From contig NZ_CP011372.1 in assembly GCF_001017575.1 (NCBI RefSeq), forward strand, positions 496,001 through 560,000: 64,000 bases of DNA. The letters are read 5' to 3'. The notes beneath the pieces were generated by a model, which made no database searches, was not told where the DNA came from, and saw only the letters and a list, made by a program, of their open reading frames with translations. Made by a program: the position numbers and the translations under genes. This DNA is from Campylobacter lari (GTDB lineage Bacteria; Campylobacterota; Campylobacteria; Campylobacterales; Campylobacteraceae). This document shows, one piece after another, positions 37,871-46,879 of this stretch; the stretch's first letter is position 1; each line of letters opens with the position of its first letter.

Positions 37871-39727
37871 ATGAAAATTAGTAAAATTGTAAGTAGTATT
37901 TTGCTTGCTAGTAGTGTTGTTGTAGTTGCACCTAATGTTTCTTTAGCTATGGGTGGACCTAGTGGTGCTAGTATTAATTGGGAGATTCAAGGTAAAATTG
38001 GTGCTATAAAAATAAATCCTTATGGTTTATCCCCGCTTAGTGCTGTAATTATGGATGGTGGATATAAACTAAGTGATGTAAGTGTAACTATAGTTCCAAA
38101 ACCAAATGGACAGACTATATCTTATAAGGTTAGCCCTAATAAAATTAAAACATATGGAGGAATTCCTGTTTTTGGACTTTATCCATCATATTTAAATACA
38201 GTAAAAGTAAGTTATACCAAAACTGCTTTTGGAAAAAGTGAAAAAGTAGTAGATGAGGTATATAAAATAGCAACTGGTGGGGTAAATATAGAAGCTAGTG
38301 GAAGTCTTATGCAAAGAGGTGTACCTTTTGAAAAAGTAGAAGTGATTAAAGTAGATAAAGGTTTTGAAGATAGATTGTATTTGGTTAATAATGCTCCAGG
38401 AAGACAAAGTGGAAAAGGTTCTCAATCTGTATGGAATAACCCAGCAGGTGGCGCAATGGAGTGGGATGAGAATTCAAATGCATTTATCATTGACACTAAA
38501 GGTGAAATTCGTTGGTATTTAGATAGTGACAAATTAATGGATTGGGGTAATATTTATAAGCGTGGTATTATGATGGGTTTTCATCAAAATGAAGATGGGG
38601 CTTTGAGTTTTGGATTTGGTCAAAGATATGTTAAGTATGATTTAATGGGTAGAGAAATTTTTAATCGTATTTTACCTTCTTCTTATATAGACTTTTCTCA
38701 TTCTATGGATGATATGCAAAATGGAAATTACCTTTTAAGGGTAGCTTCTGCCAATGTTAAGCGTCCTGATGGTAAAAATGTGCGTTCAGTGCGTGATGTG
38801 ATAGTAGAAGTTGATAAAAATGGCAATGTGGTAGATGAGTGGAGGCTTTTTGAAATTTTAGATCCATATAGAGCAAATATTATAAAAGCTTTAGATCAAG
38901 GCGCTGTTTGTTTGAATATTGATTCTAGTAAAGCAGGTGTTACTTTAAGTGATGAGGATTTAGCTAAAATGGATGCAAGTGATTCTTTTGGCGATATAGC
39001 AGGCACTGGAGTAGGGCGTAACTGGGCTCATGTAAATAGTGTAGATTATGATCCAAGTGATGATAGCATTATCATTTCAAGTCGTCATCAAAGCGCTATT
39101 ATAAAAATAGGGCGTGATAAAAAAGTAAAATGGATACTGGGAGCACATAAAGGATGGGGAGAAAAATATAAAAAAGCACTTTTGCAACCTATTGATAAAA
39201 ATGGTAAAAAAATAGTTTGTGAAGATGAGTATAGTAAATGCCCTGGTTATGAAAATGAAGATGGTGGTTTTGATTTTACATGGACACAGCATACTGCATT
39301 TAGAATAGATGAAAAATCTGATAAAAGATATATTTATATCACAGCTTTTGACAATGGTGATGCAAGGGGTATAGAACAACCTGCTTTTGCTTCGATGAAA
39401 TACTCAAGAGCGGTTGTGTATAAAATAGATCAAAAAAATAAAACCGTAGAACAAATTTGGGAGTATGGTAAGCAAAGAGGTAATGAGTGGTTTTCGCCTG
39501 TTACTTCTTTAACTGAGTATCATAAAGATAAAAACTCTATAGTGGTTTATAGTGCTACTGCTGGAATGGCTTTTGATTTAAACAAAGGTGTTGCTTTGGG
39601 TGAACCAAGACCTGAAATAGATGAGTTTAAATGGGGAGCTAAAGAGCCTTCGGTACAAATTCGCTTTAGTGGAGCAAGTACTGGTTATCAAGCTATGCCT
39701 ATTGATTTAGAAAAAGCATTTGAATGA
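37871..39727 (+). CDS. assT: Periplasmic arylsulfate sulfotransferase
   Basis: The enzyme moves sulfate from one phenolic ester to another phenol without PAPS. The 618-residue product has a signal peptide (about 1-26), an N-terminal beta-sandwich (about 30-145) and a six-bladed beta-propeller. Histidines at 278 (D-F-S-H-S-M-D), 387 (W-A-H-V-N-S) and 474 (T-Q-H-T-A-F) and R405 (S-S-R-H-Q-S) line up with the catalytic H252, H356, H436 and R374 that I remember for E. coli AssT, H474 being the sulfate-accepting residue. C450 and C457 fit the single short-loop disulfide that DsbL makes. Also known as astA in C. jejuni. A strong terminator follows. Confidence 0.93.
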   Translation: MKISKIVSSILLASSVVVVAPNVSLAMGGPSGASINWEIQGKIGAIKINPYGLSPLSAVIMDGGYKLSDVSVTIVPKPNGQTISYKVSPNKIKTYGGIPVFGLYPSYLNTVKVSYTKTAFGKSEKVVDEVYKIATGGVNIEASGSLMQRGVPFEKVEVIKVDKGFEDRLYLVNNAPGRQSGKGSQSVWNNPAGGAMEWDENSNAFIIDTKGEIRWYLDSDKLMDWGNIYKRGIMMGFHQNEDGALSFGFGQRYVKYDLMGREIFNRILPSSYIDFSHSMDDMQNGNYLLRVASANVKRPDGKNVRSVRDVIVEVDKNGNVVDEWRLFEILDPYRANIIKALDQGAVCLNIDSSKAGVTLSDEDLAKMDASDSFGDIAGTGVGRNWAHVNSVDYDPSDDSIIISSRHQSAIIKIGRDKKVKWILGAHKGWGEKYKKALLQPIDKNGKKIVCEDEYSKCPGYENEDGGFDFTWTQHTAFRIDEKSDKRYIYITAFDNGDARGIEQPAFASMKYSRAVVYKIDQKNKTVEQIWEYGKQRGNEWFSPVTSLTEYHKDKNSIVVYSATAGMAFDLNKGVALGEPRPEIDEFKWGAKEPSVQIRFSGASTGYQAMPIDLEKAFE

Positions 39728-39732
39728 GAAAA

Positions 39733-39756
39733 AAAGGGCTTTCTTTAAAGCCCTTT
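39733..39756. terminator. Bidirectional terminator between assT and the Dcu transporter
   Basis: A perfect 10-base stem (39733-39742 with 39747-39756) encloses a CTTT loop. It is preceded by an A run and followed by a T-rich stretch, so it can terminate assT on the plus strand and the convergent transporter gene on the minus strand. Confidence 0.85.
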
Positions 39757-39761
39757 AATTT

Positions 39762-41156
39762 TTATAAATATCCTGCACCTAAAGCTAAGAAATAACCTAC
39801 TATACAAGAAACAATTACACCAATTAAGCCTGGTAAGATAAAGCTATGATTGATAACAAATTTACCTATTTTTGTAGTGCCTGATCTATCAAATTGTATA
39901 GTTGCAAGATCGCTTGGATAAGTTGGTAAAATATAATATCCATAACAAGCTGCTGCAAAAGCGATAATAATGCCTGGTTCAACACCAATTCCTAGTGCAA
40001 GTGGGACAAATGCTGCGATTGCTGCTGCTTGAGAATTAACAAATTTAGAAATTAATAAAAGCATAACTGCATAAGTCCAAGGGTGTTCTATAACGATATT
40101 TCCTAAAGATTCTTTCATCATAGGAGTATGCACTGCAAACATGGTATCTGCCATCCAAGAAATTCCAAAAACAGCTACTAAAGCTATCATACCTGATTTA
40201 AAAATTTCATTTTTTGCAATTTTGCTTGCATCAAGTTTAGTAAAGATGATGAGTGCTGCACCTGCTAAAAGCATAAACATTTGAATTACTGCAACCATAT
40301 TCATAGGTTTAGTAACACCTTTTGAAGTAAATTGCGGTCTAAGTTCTGGGAAGGCTCCAAGTATAGCTACTATTGCAATAGCGCCTAAGAAAATCCACAT
40401 AGCTACCCATTGAATAGTTGGAAGTTTTTGACCAAGAAGAGTTTTGCTATCACCATAGATGTATTCTCTTTGTTCTGGATCTTTGATTCTAGCTTGAAAG
40501 TCTGCATCTTTATCAAGATCTTTTCCTCTAAACCAAGAAAAAATTCCTATAGCTAAAACACCTACCAAAGTAGAAGGTATAGTAATAGCAAGTAAATCCA
40601 CATAACCATCAAAACCTGCTAAAGGATGTTTGTTGATTTCTGGATTTAAAAGTAGTGCTGTTAAGCTTACAACAGCAACTGAAACAGGGCTTGCGATGAT
40701 ACCAAGCTGAGAAGAAATACTAGAAGCAGCCATTGGTCTTTCTGGGCGTATGCCGTTTTTAATAGCAATGTCGTAAATAATAGGCATCATGGTATAAACA
40801 ACATGTCCGGTTCCGCAAAGCATGGTTAAAATACAAGTTACAAAAGGTGCTAAGATGGTTAAAAATTTAGGATTTTTTCTTAAAACTCTTTCTGCTACTT
40901 GTAACATTACATCTAAACCACCGCTAGCTTGCAAGGTTGCACTAGCAACAACAACAGCTAAGATGGTAAGCATAACATCAATTGAAGGTTTTCCAGGTGC
41001 TACAGCAAAACCAAAACTTAAAACCAATAAACCTATACCGCCTAGTAAACCAAGAGCGATACCGCCTTTTTTTGCCCCATAAAAAAGACAAATAAGAACT
41101 ACAGCTAGTTGGATACTAAATTGAGTGCCTTCGCTAAGGCTAGTTAGTATTTCCAT
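39762..41156 (-). CDS. dcuB: Dcu-family anaerobic C4-dicarboxylate transporter
   Basis: The 464-residue protein has about 11-12 membrane segments and Dcu family features: [40 protein letters not shown] and the C-terminal [12 protein letters not shown]. Dcu carriers exchange fumarate, aspartate or malate for succinate, serving fumarate respiration. The 464-residue ATG start (AAGGAGAGAGT upstream) is preferred over an upstream one. DcuA and DcuB are hard to separate by eye, so the letter is tentative. A TATACT at 41186-41191 may be the -10. Confidence 0.85.
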   Translation of the reverse strand: MEILTSLSEGTQFSIQLAVVLICLFYGAKKGGIALGLLGGIGLLVLSFGFAVAPGKPSIDVMLTILAVVVASATLQASGGLDVMLQVAERVLRKNPKFLTILAPFVTCILTMLCGTGHVVYTMMPIIYDIAIKNGIRPERPMAASSISSQLGIIASPVSVAVVSLTALLLNPEINKHPLAGFDGYVDLLAITIPSTLVGVLAIGIFSWFRGKDLDKDADFQARIKDPEQREYIYGDSKTLLGQKLPTIQWVAMWIFLGAIAIVAILGAFPELRPQFTSKGVTKPMNMVAVIQMFMLLAGAALIIFTKLDASKIAKNEIFKSGMIALVAVFGISWMADTMFAVHTPMMKESLGNIVIEHPWTYAVMLLLISKFVNSQAAAIAAFVPLALGIGVEPGIIIAFAAACYGYYILPTYPSDLATIQFDRSGTTKIGKFVINHSFILPGLIGVIVSCIVGYFLALGAGYL

Positions 41157-41185
41157 ACTCTCTCCTTGTTTGTAAAATATGCGAG

Positions 41186-41191
41186 AGTATA
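41186..41191 (-). promoter_or_regulatory. Candidate -10 element for the Dcu transporter
   Basis: Read on the minus strand the hexamer is TATACT, 29 bases before the ATG. No -35 is evident. Confidence 0.35.
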
Positions 41192-41244
41192 ATGCAAGTT
41201 TTATTAATAGTAAATAAAATTTTTTATTATTTAAATAAATATTT

Positions 41245-41279
41245 ACCAATATTTTGAATTTATTTGTCAAAATATTGGT
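41245..41279. terminator. Hairpin downstream of pepD
   Basis: A perfect 13-base stem (41245-41257 with 41267-41279) has a nine-base loop and lies 16 bases beyond the pepD stop. On the minus strand the following sequence is AT-rich rather than a pure T run; the better T run is on the plus strand, where no gene is transcribed. It probably separates pepD from the Dcu gene. Confidence 0.55.
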
Positions 41280-41294
41280 TTTTTTATCTATATA

Positions 41295-42563
41295 TTACTG
41301 GTGATTTTTTAAAATTGTAAAAAGAATTTTACTGATTTTTTCGATAGAAGCTATTTCGCATTTTTCATCTGTTGAATGTGGACTATATATATTTGGCCCT
41401 ATAGAACAACATTCTAGAGGTTGTTTTTCGCTGATAATACCACATTCTAAACCAGCATGTATAGTGTAAAGCTTGGCGTTTGGATTTTCTTTTTTAAAAT
41501 AACTTAGAATTTCTTCTCCAAATTTAGTATCTTTATTAGCCCAAGGTGGATAAAAATTTGCACTTGAAACTTCACAGCTTTGCATTTTAAAATAGGTTAA
41601 GGTTTCAAATTCTATATTTTTAAGCTCTTGTAAATCATTTGATCTTGCAAAAAGTTCAAAATGAAATTTACCTTCTTTTTCATAAGCTAATGAAAGATTG
41701 ATACTTGTTTGGACTAAATTTAGATGATGATTAAAAGTTCTAACACCTTGTGCAAAAGCATTGATAAGATTTAAAATGATTTGAGAATTTTTATAATATG
41801 TTCTTTTGATTTTACCTAGATATTTTACTTTAAAATGATTATTTTCTTTTGGAGGATTTTTAAAAAATGCTACGATTTTAGCATGTTTTGGTATTGAATT
41901 TATTCTCTCGCCTGCTTTAAACTCGCAAAGTTCGCCTTGATTTTGAGTGATAAAGTGACTTGCTTCTTTAATAGAAGATTTGATGTTTTTAACAATATCA
42001 ATCCCTGAATGCCCACCTTTAAAATCTATTGCCTCTATTTCATAGCATTCATCTTCTTTTTCATCTATTTCTAATTTCAAATTAGCAAAAATATCTACTC
42101 CGCCAGCACAACCTATAACAACTTCATCATCACTTTCATGGTCTAAATTTAACAGCTTGTTTGAAATCAAAGTATGTGTAAGATTATTTGCTCCACAAAG
42201 GCCAACTTCCTCATCATTAGTAAAAAGACATTCGATATTTTCAAAGTCTTTTAAAGCTTGCATCATTAATGATACTCCTATGCCATTATCTGCACCTAAA
42301 CTTGAGTTTTTAGCTTTTAAATATCCATTTTCTTCGTACATTTGTATATTTGGAGCCTCCCCCATGCAAACCATATCATAATGGCTTTGTAAACAAATTT
42401 TTGGATTTCCTTTGTATGCGTGGATATTACCTGCATTATCAACGCTTACTTGACAGTTGTGACTTTTAGCAAAATCAATGAGAAAATTTTTTAATTCTTC
42501 GGTTTTAAAACTACAATGAGGTATTTGAGTAATTTGTTTAAAATTTTGTATAATTTCTTGCAT
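41295..42563 (-). CDS. pepD: Aminoacyl-histidine dipeptidase (M20 family, PepD-like)
   Basis: The 422-residue zinc peptidase has M20 metal-binding motifs: Q-S-H-Y-D-M-V (metal histidine and aspartate), A-D-N-G-I-G-V (bridging aspartate), T-N-D-E-E-V-G (catalytic glutamate), and a downstream N-L-D-H-E-S-D. The dimerisation or lid domain carries F-K-G-G-H-S-G. PepD hydrolyses Xaa-His dipeptides such as carnosine. I start it at ATG 42563 behind AAAAAGGAGAAAT. It diverges from a membrane nuclease gene; C. jejuni has the same pair (Cj0980/Cj0979c) as I recall. Confidence 0.92.
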   Translation of the reverse strand: MQEIIQNFKQITQIPHCSFKTEELKNFLIDFAKSHNCQVSVDNAGNIHAYKGNPKICLQSHYDMVCMGEAPNIQMYEENGYLKAKNSSLGADNGIGVSLMMQALKDFENIECLFTNDEEVGLCGANNLTHTLISNKLLNLDHESDDEVVIGCAGGVDIFANLKLEIDEKEDECYEIEAIDFKGGHSGIDIVKNIKSSIKEASHFITQNQGELCEFKAGERINSIPKHAKIVAFFKNPPKENNHFKVKYLGKIKRTYYKNSQIILNLINAFAQGVRTFNHHLNLVQTSINLSLAYEKEGKFHFELFARSNDLQELKNIEFETLTYFKMQSCEVSSANFYPPWANKDTKFGEEILSYFKKENPNAKLYTIHAGLECGIISEKQPLECCSIGPNIYSPHSTDEKCEIASIEKISKILFTILKNHQ

Positions 42564-42617
42564 AAATTTCTCCTTTTTATTGTAATTATGGCATATTTTT
42601 ATATAGATGAGGTTTAA

Positions 42618-43142
42618 ATGAAAATTTCTAAAAAGCAAATTAAATTATTAATAACCTTATTAAAAGAGCCAAAGAAAATTTTAATTGTACTTTTTTTATT
42701 TGCTTTTGCTTATATTTTAAATTATGATAGTGGTTCATATATTAATGCTAAGGTAAATCGTGTGGTAGATGGAGATACTATTGAGGCTAAATTTGAAAAT
42801 GAAAAACTTAAAATCAGACTTTTTGGTATCGATGCGCCTGAGAGTGATCAAGCCTATGGAAAAATGGCTACGCAATTTTTAAAAGCTATTGTATTAAATA
42901 AAGAAGTTGTTTTAAATGTAAAAGATGAGGATAAATATGGTAGAATTTTGGCCATTGTGTACCTAAATGATAAAGATATCAATCAAGTTATGGTTAAAAA
43001 TGGTTTTGCTTGGGCTTATGAATATTATAGTGATTTATATGTAAATGAGCAAAACTATGCTAAAGAAAATAAAAAAGGTTTATGGGTAGATGAAAATCCT
43101 ATAGAGCCTTATAAATGGCGTAAACAAATAAGATTAAAATAG
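42618..43142 (+). CDS. Membrane-anchored thermonuclease-family nuclease
   Basis: The 174-residue product has an N-terminal basic stretch, one hydrophobic segment (about 21-36) and a staphylococcal-nuclease-type OB fold. The active-site motifs are V-V-D-G-D-T-I-E (metal-binding aspartate), I-R-L-F-G-I-D-A-P-E (catalytic arginine and glutamate) and D-K-Y-G-R-I-L-A (second arginine). C. jejuni carries a similar surface/secreted nuclease (Cj0979c). The topology suggests the catalytic part faces the periplasm. The following lipoprotein gene begins 8 bases downstream, so they form a pair. Confidence 0.9.
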   Translation: MKISKKQIKLLITLLKEPKKILIVLFLFAFAYILNYDSGSYINAKVNRVVDGDTIEAKFENEKLKIRLFGIDAPESDQAYGKMATQFLKAIVLNKEVVLNVKDEDKYGRILAIVYLNDKDINQVMVKNGFAWAYEYYSDLYVNEQNYAKENKKGLWVDENPIEPYKWRKQIRLK

Positions 43143-43150
43143 GAAAAGAG

Positions 43151-43336
43151 ATGTTTAAAAAAATATTTTTCATTGGATTTGTAGTATTGTTTTTTGGTGG
43201 CTGTTTTGTCAATGAAAGAGGAATTTCAAACCGCTTTTATGATGATTGTAAAGAATATTATGATGCAAGTGGGACTTACCATAAAGAATGCCCAAAGAAT
43301 TGGGTGGATTTACCTTTAACCCCCGATTCCTTTTAA
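43151..43336 (+). CDS. Small lipoprotein
   Basis: The 61-residue product has a lipoprotein signal with lipobox F-G-G-C (acylated cysteine at 18), then a short mature part with two further cysteines and the pattern Y-D-D-C-K-E-Y-Y. I know no function; a similar small lipoprotein gene (Cj0978c) sits between the nuclease and Cj0977 in C. jejuni. Its last 21 bases overlap the end of the convergent hotdog-fold gene. The ATG follows AGGAAAAGAG. Confidence 0.85.
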   Translation: MFKKIFFIGFVVLFFGGCFVNERGISNRFYDDCKEYYDASGTYHKECPKNWVDLPLTPDSF

Positions 43337-43879
43337 GGCCGCATTGAGTTCTTCTTGTGTTGTTTCTTGTTTAGCAGGTTCTTGTTGGTTTTGGTTGTTG
43401 TTTGTGGTGTTTTGACTCTGTTTAAGCTTAAATATATGATCTTCGGTTGTGACAACTTGAAAAGAAGCATCAAAAATTTTAATCTCATTCACAAAACCAA
43501 CTACCTTAACTTCTCTTTTTCTTGAGTCATCACTAAATAAAGCACTTGCTTCAAGGTTTAGAATATCACCAACTTTTAAAGGAGCATAAAAAAAGCTTCT
43601 TGAGCCTATTAAGACGCTAAATTCTTTATTGATTGCAGCTTGAGCTATATAATTTGCTGCATTAAATACAAAACCACTATGCACTAATCCTAGCTCATCT
43701 ACTGCCATATCATGGGTTGTGATTAAGATACCTTTAGCAAAATTTTTTTCTATATGAGAAATGCTTCCTGCTAAAGTATTGTTTATCCCTGGACAAGTGA
43801 TGAGTTCTGATTTAATGCGATTTAATTCTTCAGGATCTATCAATTCTTCTATGCTAACAGCACTTGCTGCTCTTGCCAT
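43316..43879 (-). CDS. Cj0977-like hotdog-fold virulence-associated protein
   Basis: The 187-residue product has a MaoC/FapR-like hotdog core (about 40-150: H-S-G-F-V-F-N-A-A-N-Y-I-A-Q-A-A-I and F-Y-A-P-L-K-V-G-D segments) and a Gln/Asn/Thr-rich C-terminal tail. Position next to cmoB and the lipoprotein gene matches C. jejuni Cj0977, which is sigma-28 controlled and needed for invasion and virulence there. It begins two bases after cmoB; I could not find a convincing sigma-28 promoter in the cmoB 3' end. The biochemical substrate is unknown. Confidence 0.85.
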   Translation of the reverse strand: MARAASAVSIEELIDPEELNRIKSELITCPGINNTLAGSISHIEKNFAKGILITTHDMAVDELGLVHSGFVFNAANYIAQAAINKEFSVLIGSRSFFYAPLKVGDILNLEASALFSDDSRKREVKVVGFVNEIKIFDASFQVVTTEDHIFKLKQSQNTTNNNQNQQEPAKQETTQEELNAALKGIGG

Positions 43880-43881
43880 TT

Positions 43882-44757
43882 TTACACCTTTAATTTAACA
43901 TAAACTCTTTTTGGTGCTTCATAACCTTCGCAAGTTAAATTTGAGTCATTTTCATCTAAAAATTGATCTAAAGAAAAAGAATCAATCCATTGTGTTTTTC
44001 TTTGTTCTTCAAAATCAGTTTGTTTAGTTGCTATAACTTCAAATTCACTAAATCCAGCTCTATAACACCAATTTCTTAAACCCAATATCGACGGAATGAA
44101 AAAAATATTTGGTATTTTTGAATAAGTTTTTTGAGGAATGAGTGCAATTTCTCTTTCATCTTCTATATACATAGTATCTAAAAAGACTATACCATCTTTA
44201 TTTAAAGATTGCTTGAGTTGTTTTAGCATGGCTATAGGATCGCTACGATGATAAATTACGCCAAGACAAAAAATCACATCAAATTTTATGCCATAATTTG
44301 GTACATCAGCCACACCTAAAAGCTCATATTGTATAGGAGTTTTTGCAATAGAGTTTAAAAGTAAAAATTGTAAATAATACTTAATAGAAGGATCAAAACC
44401 TATGAGTTTTGAAGGATTAAATTCAAGCATTTTAAACATATAATAACCATTATTGCAGCCAATATCTGCAACTATTTTGCCTTTGATCTCTTGCATATAT
44501 GGCTTTAATATATTAAATTTTATAAAACTTTGCCATTCTGTGTCTATGAATAAATCATTGATTTTAAAAGGTCCTTTGCGCCAAGGTTTTAATTCTAAGG
44601 CAATACTATTAATTTCATCATCTAAGCTTTTATCATAAAAAATATCAAAGCTATCATTTATAAGATAACTTGATTTTTGAATTTTGATACTAAGTTTTTG
44701 GATTTTTTCATATAAAGGATGTTTTAAAACTTGCTTTAACAAAGCATTATCTTGCAT
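43882..44757 (-). CDS. cmoB: tRNA U34 carboxymethyltransferase
   Basis: CmoB transfers the carboxymethyl group of carboxy-SAM to 5-hydroxyuridine at position 34 of tRNA. The 291-residue product shows an N-terminal helical part with K-P-W-R-K-G-P-F and a Rossmann methyltransferase domain with V-A-D-I-G-C-N-N-G-Y-Y-M and F-C-L-G-V-I-Y-H-R-S-D-P, which are CmoB signatures. The partner cmoA is not in the window. A terminator separates it from flaC upstream. Confidence 0.9.
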   Translation of the reverse strand: MQDNALLKQVLKHPLYEKIQKLSIKIQKSSYLINDSFDIFYDKSLDDEINSIALELKPWRKGPFKINDLFIDTEWQSFIKFNILKPYMQEIKGKIVADIGCNNGYYMFKMLEFNPSKLIGFDPSIKYYLQFLLLNSIAKTPIQYELLGVADVPNYGIKFDVIFCLGVIYHRSDPIAMLKQLKQSLNKDGIVFLDTMYIEDEREIALIPQKTYSKIPNIFFIPSILGLRNWCYRAGFSEFEVIATKQTDFEEQRKTQWIDSFSLDQFLDENDSNLTCEGYEAPKRVYVKLKV

Positions 44758-44768
44758 ATTTTTCCTTG

Positions 44769-44794
44769 AAAAACTCCCTTATTTGGGAGTTTTT
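44769..44794 (-). terminator. Terminator after flaC
   Basis: A perfect 10-base stem (44769-44778 with 44785-44794) with a six-base loop lies directly beyond the flaC stop. On the minus strand the descending arm ends in TTTTT. It lies only 12 bases before the cmoB start. Confidence 0.75.
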
Positions 44795-44795
44795 G

Positions 44796-45545
44796 TTATT
44801 GAAGCAAACTTGCTAGTTTAGTTTGCAACATTACATTTGAGTGAGCATTTGCAAATAAAAATGCATTTTCTTTTAAGTAGTTTGCATTAAAATCATTGAT
44901 ATTTTGTGCTAAGTCATTATTTTGCAATTTGCTTTCAGCTTCTTTAGTATTAATGCTAGTTTGCAAAGATGAGTTGATGTTAGAATGGATAGCATTAATC
45001 CCAGCACCAATATCTGCGCGTAAAGAACCTACTTGATCTTGAAAATCGCGAATTCCATCTTGGTTTTCAAGGCTTAAGTTTGCTGTGCTTGGTTGATTTA
45101 AATTAATACTTTCAACCCCAGCTCCAACAACAAAATCCATACTTTGGAAGACATTTTTTCCATTAAAAGTTGCATTTGAAAATGCATCATTGATTGAACT
45201 TATAAGTTTATTTGCTTCGGCATTTAGCATACTTTTTTGTCTATCATTTAATGCGGCACTATTTGAGCGTACAGAAAGTTCATTAAGTCTATCTGCAGTG
45301 GCTGAGATATTGTTTAGTGCTGAGTCTGCAATTTGTAAAACACCTACTGAATCATAAGCATTTAAAATGCCTTGATCTATAGTGCTATACTGACTTCTTA
45401 AAGAATCAGCTATGGCTAAATTTGCCCCATCGCTTCCATCTATAGCACGCATTGTGGCTATATTTTCTAAAGCTTTTTCTTGGCTTTTTTGAGCTTGATT
45501 TAAGTAATGGTTTTGTTGAGTTGTTCCTATATCGCCTATTTTCAT
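44796..45545 (-). CDS. flaC: Flagellin-like secreted protein FlaC
   Basis: The 249-residue product has only the conserved N- and C-terminal flagellin regions. The N-terminal part contains A-N-L-A-I-A-D-S-L-R-S-Q and G-V-L-Q-I-A-D and R-L-N-E-L-S-V-R; the C-terminal part includes L-R-A-D-I-G-A-G-I-N-A-I. The central variable domain of filament flagellins is absent. This length and sequence match C. jejuni FlaC, which is exported through the flagellar apparatus and binds host cells rather than building the filament. The neighbours (DUF4149-like, prmC, M48 protease) also match the C. jejuni locus. Confidence 0.94.
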   Translation of the reverse strand: MKIGDIGTTQQNHYLNQAQKSQEKALENIATMRAIDGSDGANLAIADSLRSQYSTIDQGILNAYDSVGVLQIADSALNNISATADRLNELSVRSNSAALNDRQKSMLNAEANKLISSINDAFSNATFNGKNVFQSMDFVVGAGVESINLNQPSTANLSLENQDGIRDFQDQVGSLRADIGAGINAIHSNINSSLQTSINTKEAESKLQNNDLAQNINDFNANYLKENAFLFANAHSNVMLQTKLASLLQ

Positions 45546-45572
45546 CTTTGACTCCTTTTAAAGACTTGTTTT

Positions 45573-45580
45573 ATTATATC
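45573..45580 (-). promoter_or_regulatory. Candidate flaC promoter core (GATATAAT)
   Basis: On the minus strand GATATAAT lies 27 bases upstream of the flaC ATG. It holds a perfect TATAAT and a GATA core like a sigma-28 -10, with TTTTAAG about 10 bases upstream. The spacing is shorter than the sigma-28 consensus I remember, so the sigma factor is undecided. Confidence 0.45.
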
Positions 45581-46046
45581 ACTTTTTTGTCTTAAAATTT
45601 AAAAAAAACAAAATTACTTGTGATAACATGATAATTTTCATCACAACTTCACTTGCACCATGAATTTTTATAAATTCTTGAGTCTTAGTTGCTTCTTCTC
45701 CTAAGCTTTGTGCTTCTAAAACATAAGCAGTGAAGTAAAATACAAAAAGCAAACTTAGTGCCAAAATGATTAAAGAAAGCATAAATTTTGAAAAATTTAT
45801 TTTAAAAGTTAAATTTTTATCCTTAAATGAGAAAATTTCCATTAAAATAGATAAAACACTTACACCTAGCAAAACATAACCAAATTGCACAAAAATGTGT
45901 GTCATTAAAAGCCCACTTTGAAAATGAGTTAAAACCCCTTCGCCTATGAATTTAGCAGGATAAAATATAGTCGGAGCTAAAAACACACCTATGCTAATTT
46001 CAATCCCAATTAAACTTGCTAGCAAAAATAAATATATTGATTTCAT
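45579..46046 (-). CDS. DUF4149-like small integral membrane protein
   Basis: The 155-residue product has four hydrophobic segments (about 4-24, 42-68, 82-108 and 130-150) and the L-A-S-L-I-G-I-E-I-S-I-G-V-F-L-A-P-T-I-F pattern seen in DUF4149/TMEM205-type proteins. I start it at ATG 46046 behind ATAGGAGAAAAT rather than at an upstream start that would overlap prmC. The same gene lies between flaC and prmC in C. jejuni (Cj0721c). Function unknown. Confidence 0.82.
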   Translation of the reverse strand: MKSIYLFLLASLIGIEISIGVFLAPTIFYPAKFIGEGVLTHFQSGLLMTHIFVQFGYVLLGVSVLSILMEIFSFKDKNLTFKINFSKFMLSLIILALSLLFVFYFTAYVLEAQSLGEEATKTQEFIKIHGASEVVMKIIMLSQVILFFLNFKTKK

Positions 46047-46075
46047 ATTTTCTCCTATAAAAAGATAATTATAGT

Positions 46076-46879
46076 CTAATTTTTTAAATTCCACGCAACA
46101 AAGGTTCTATCAAATCCATTATAATCTTGATAAAAAGTAGCCTTGAAGCCATTTTCCTCTAAAATTTTATTTAAAATTGCTTTTTGATCATAACCAAACT
46201 CACACGCTAAGACTTTTGTGTTATGATTTTTGGCAAAAAGGATAATTTCATGTAAAATTTCCCAACCTTTATCCCCGCCAAATAAAGCATTATGCGGTTC
46301 ATTTTGCACCCATTTATCCAAAGGATAATTATTTTTTATATAAGGAGGATTAGAAAAAATAAAGTCAAAACTTCCTTGCGTAGTTTTAAAATCACAAAGT
46401 TGAAAATCAATCAAATTTGAAACATTATGAAAATCTGCATTTTTTTTAGCAAGATCTAGTGCCTTTGGATTAATATCACAAGCTTGTATGAAAATTTGCT
46501 TTAACTTTGCTAGAGAGATACTTAAAATTCCACTCCCAAAGCCAATTTCAAGTATATTTTCAAAAGAGTTATGATCTAAAATTTCTAAGCATCTTTCAAG
46601 TAATATTTCACTATCAAAACGCGGTATTAAAACCCCTTTTTCAATAAAAAAATCTAAACCATAAAATTGCGTTTTTTGAAATAAATATTCAAAAGGCTCG
46701 CCATTTAAAAACCTATCTACATATTCTAAAAAAACTTTTTCATCGATTTGAAATTCAGGATTTAAAAAAATCCAAGCCTTATCTTTTTGTAAAAGCTCAC
46801 AAAGAATAAAAAGTATATATTCTTTGTGAGTAGGATCTTTTGCGTAAGCTTGCTTTAAGGCCTGTTTGATTGAAATCAT
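46076..46879 (-). CDS. prmC: Release factor glutamine methyltransferase PrmC (HemK)
   Basis: PrmC methylates the glutamine of the GGQ motif of release factors 1 and 2. The 267-residue product has an N-terminal helical domain with Y-L-F-Q-K-T-Q-F-Y-G and V-L-I-P-R-F-D-S-E (the usual P-R-P-E-T-E is altered), then a SAM-binding E-I-G-F-G-S-G motif and the catalytic N-P-P-Y motif in F-S-N-P-P-Y-I. It overlaps the M48 protease gene by four bases. Confidence 0.92.
   Translation of the reverse strand: MISIKQALKQAYAKDPTHKEYILFILCELLQKDKAWIFLNPEFQIDEKVFLEYVDRFLNGEPFEYLFQKTQFYGLDFFIEKGVLIPRFDSEILLERCLEILDHNSFENILEIGFGSGILSISLAKLKQIFIQACDINPKALDLAKKNADFHNVSNLIDFQLCDFKTTQGSFDFIFSNPPYIKNNYPLDKWVQNEPHNALFGGDKGWEILHEIILFAKNHNTKVLACEFGYDQKAILNKILEENGFKATFYQDYNGFDRTFVAWNLKN

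Noticed and set aside
37871..39727. Sulfatase-type (formylglycine) enzyme
   Set aside because: There is no C/S-x-P-x-R sulfatase motif. The histidine array and propeller pattern fit PAPS-independent arylsulfate sulfotransferase.
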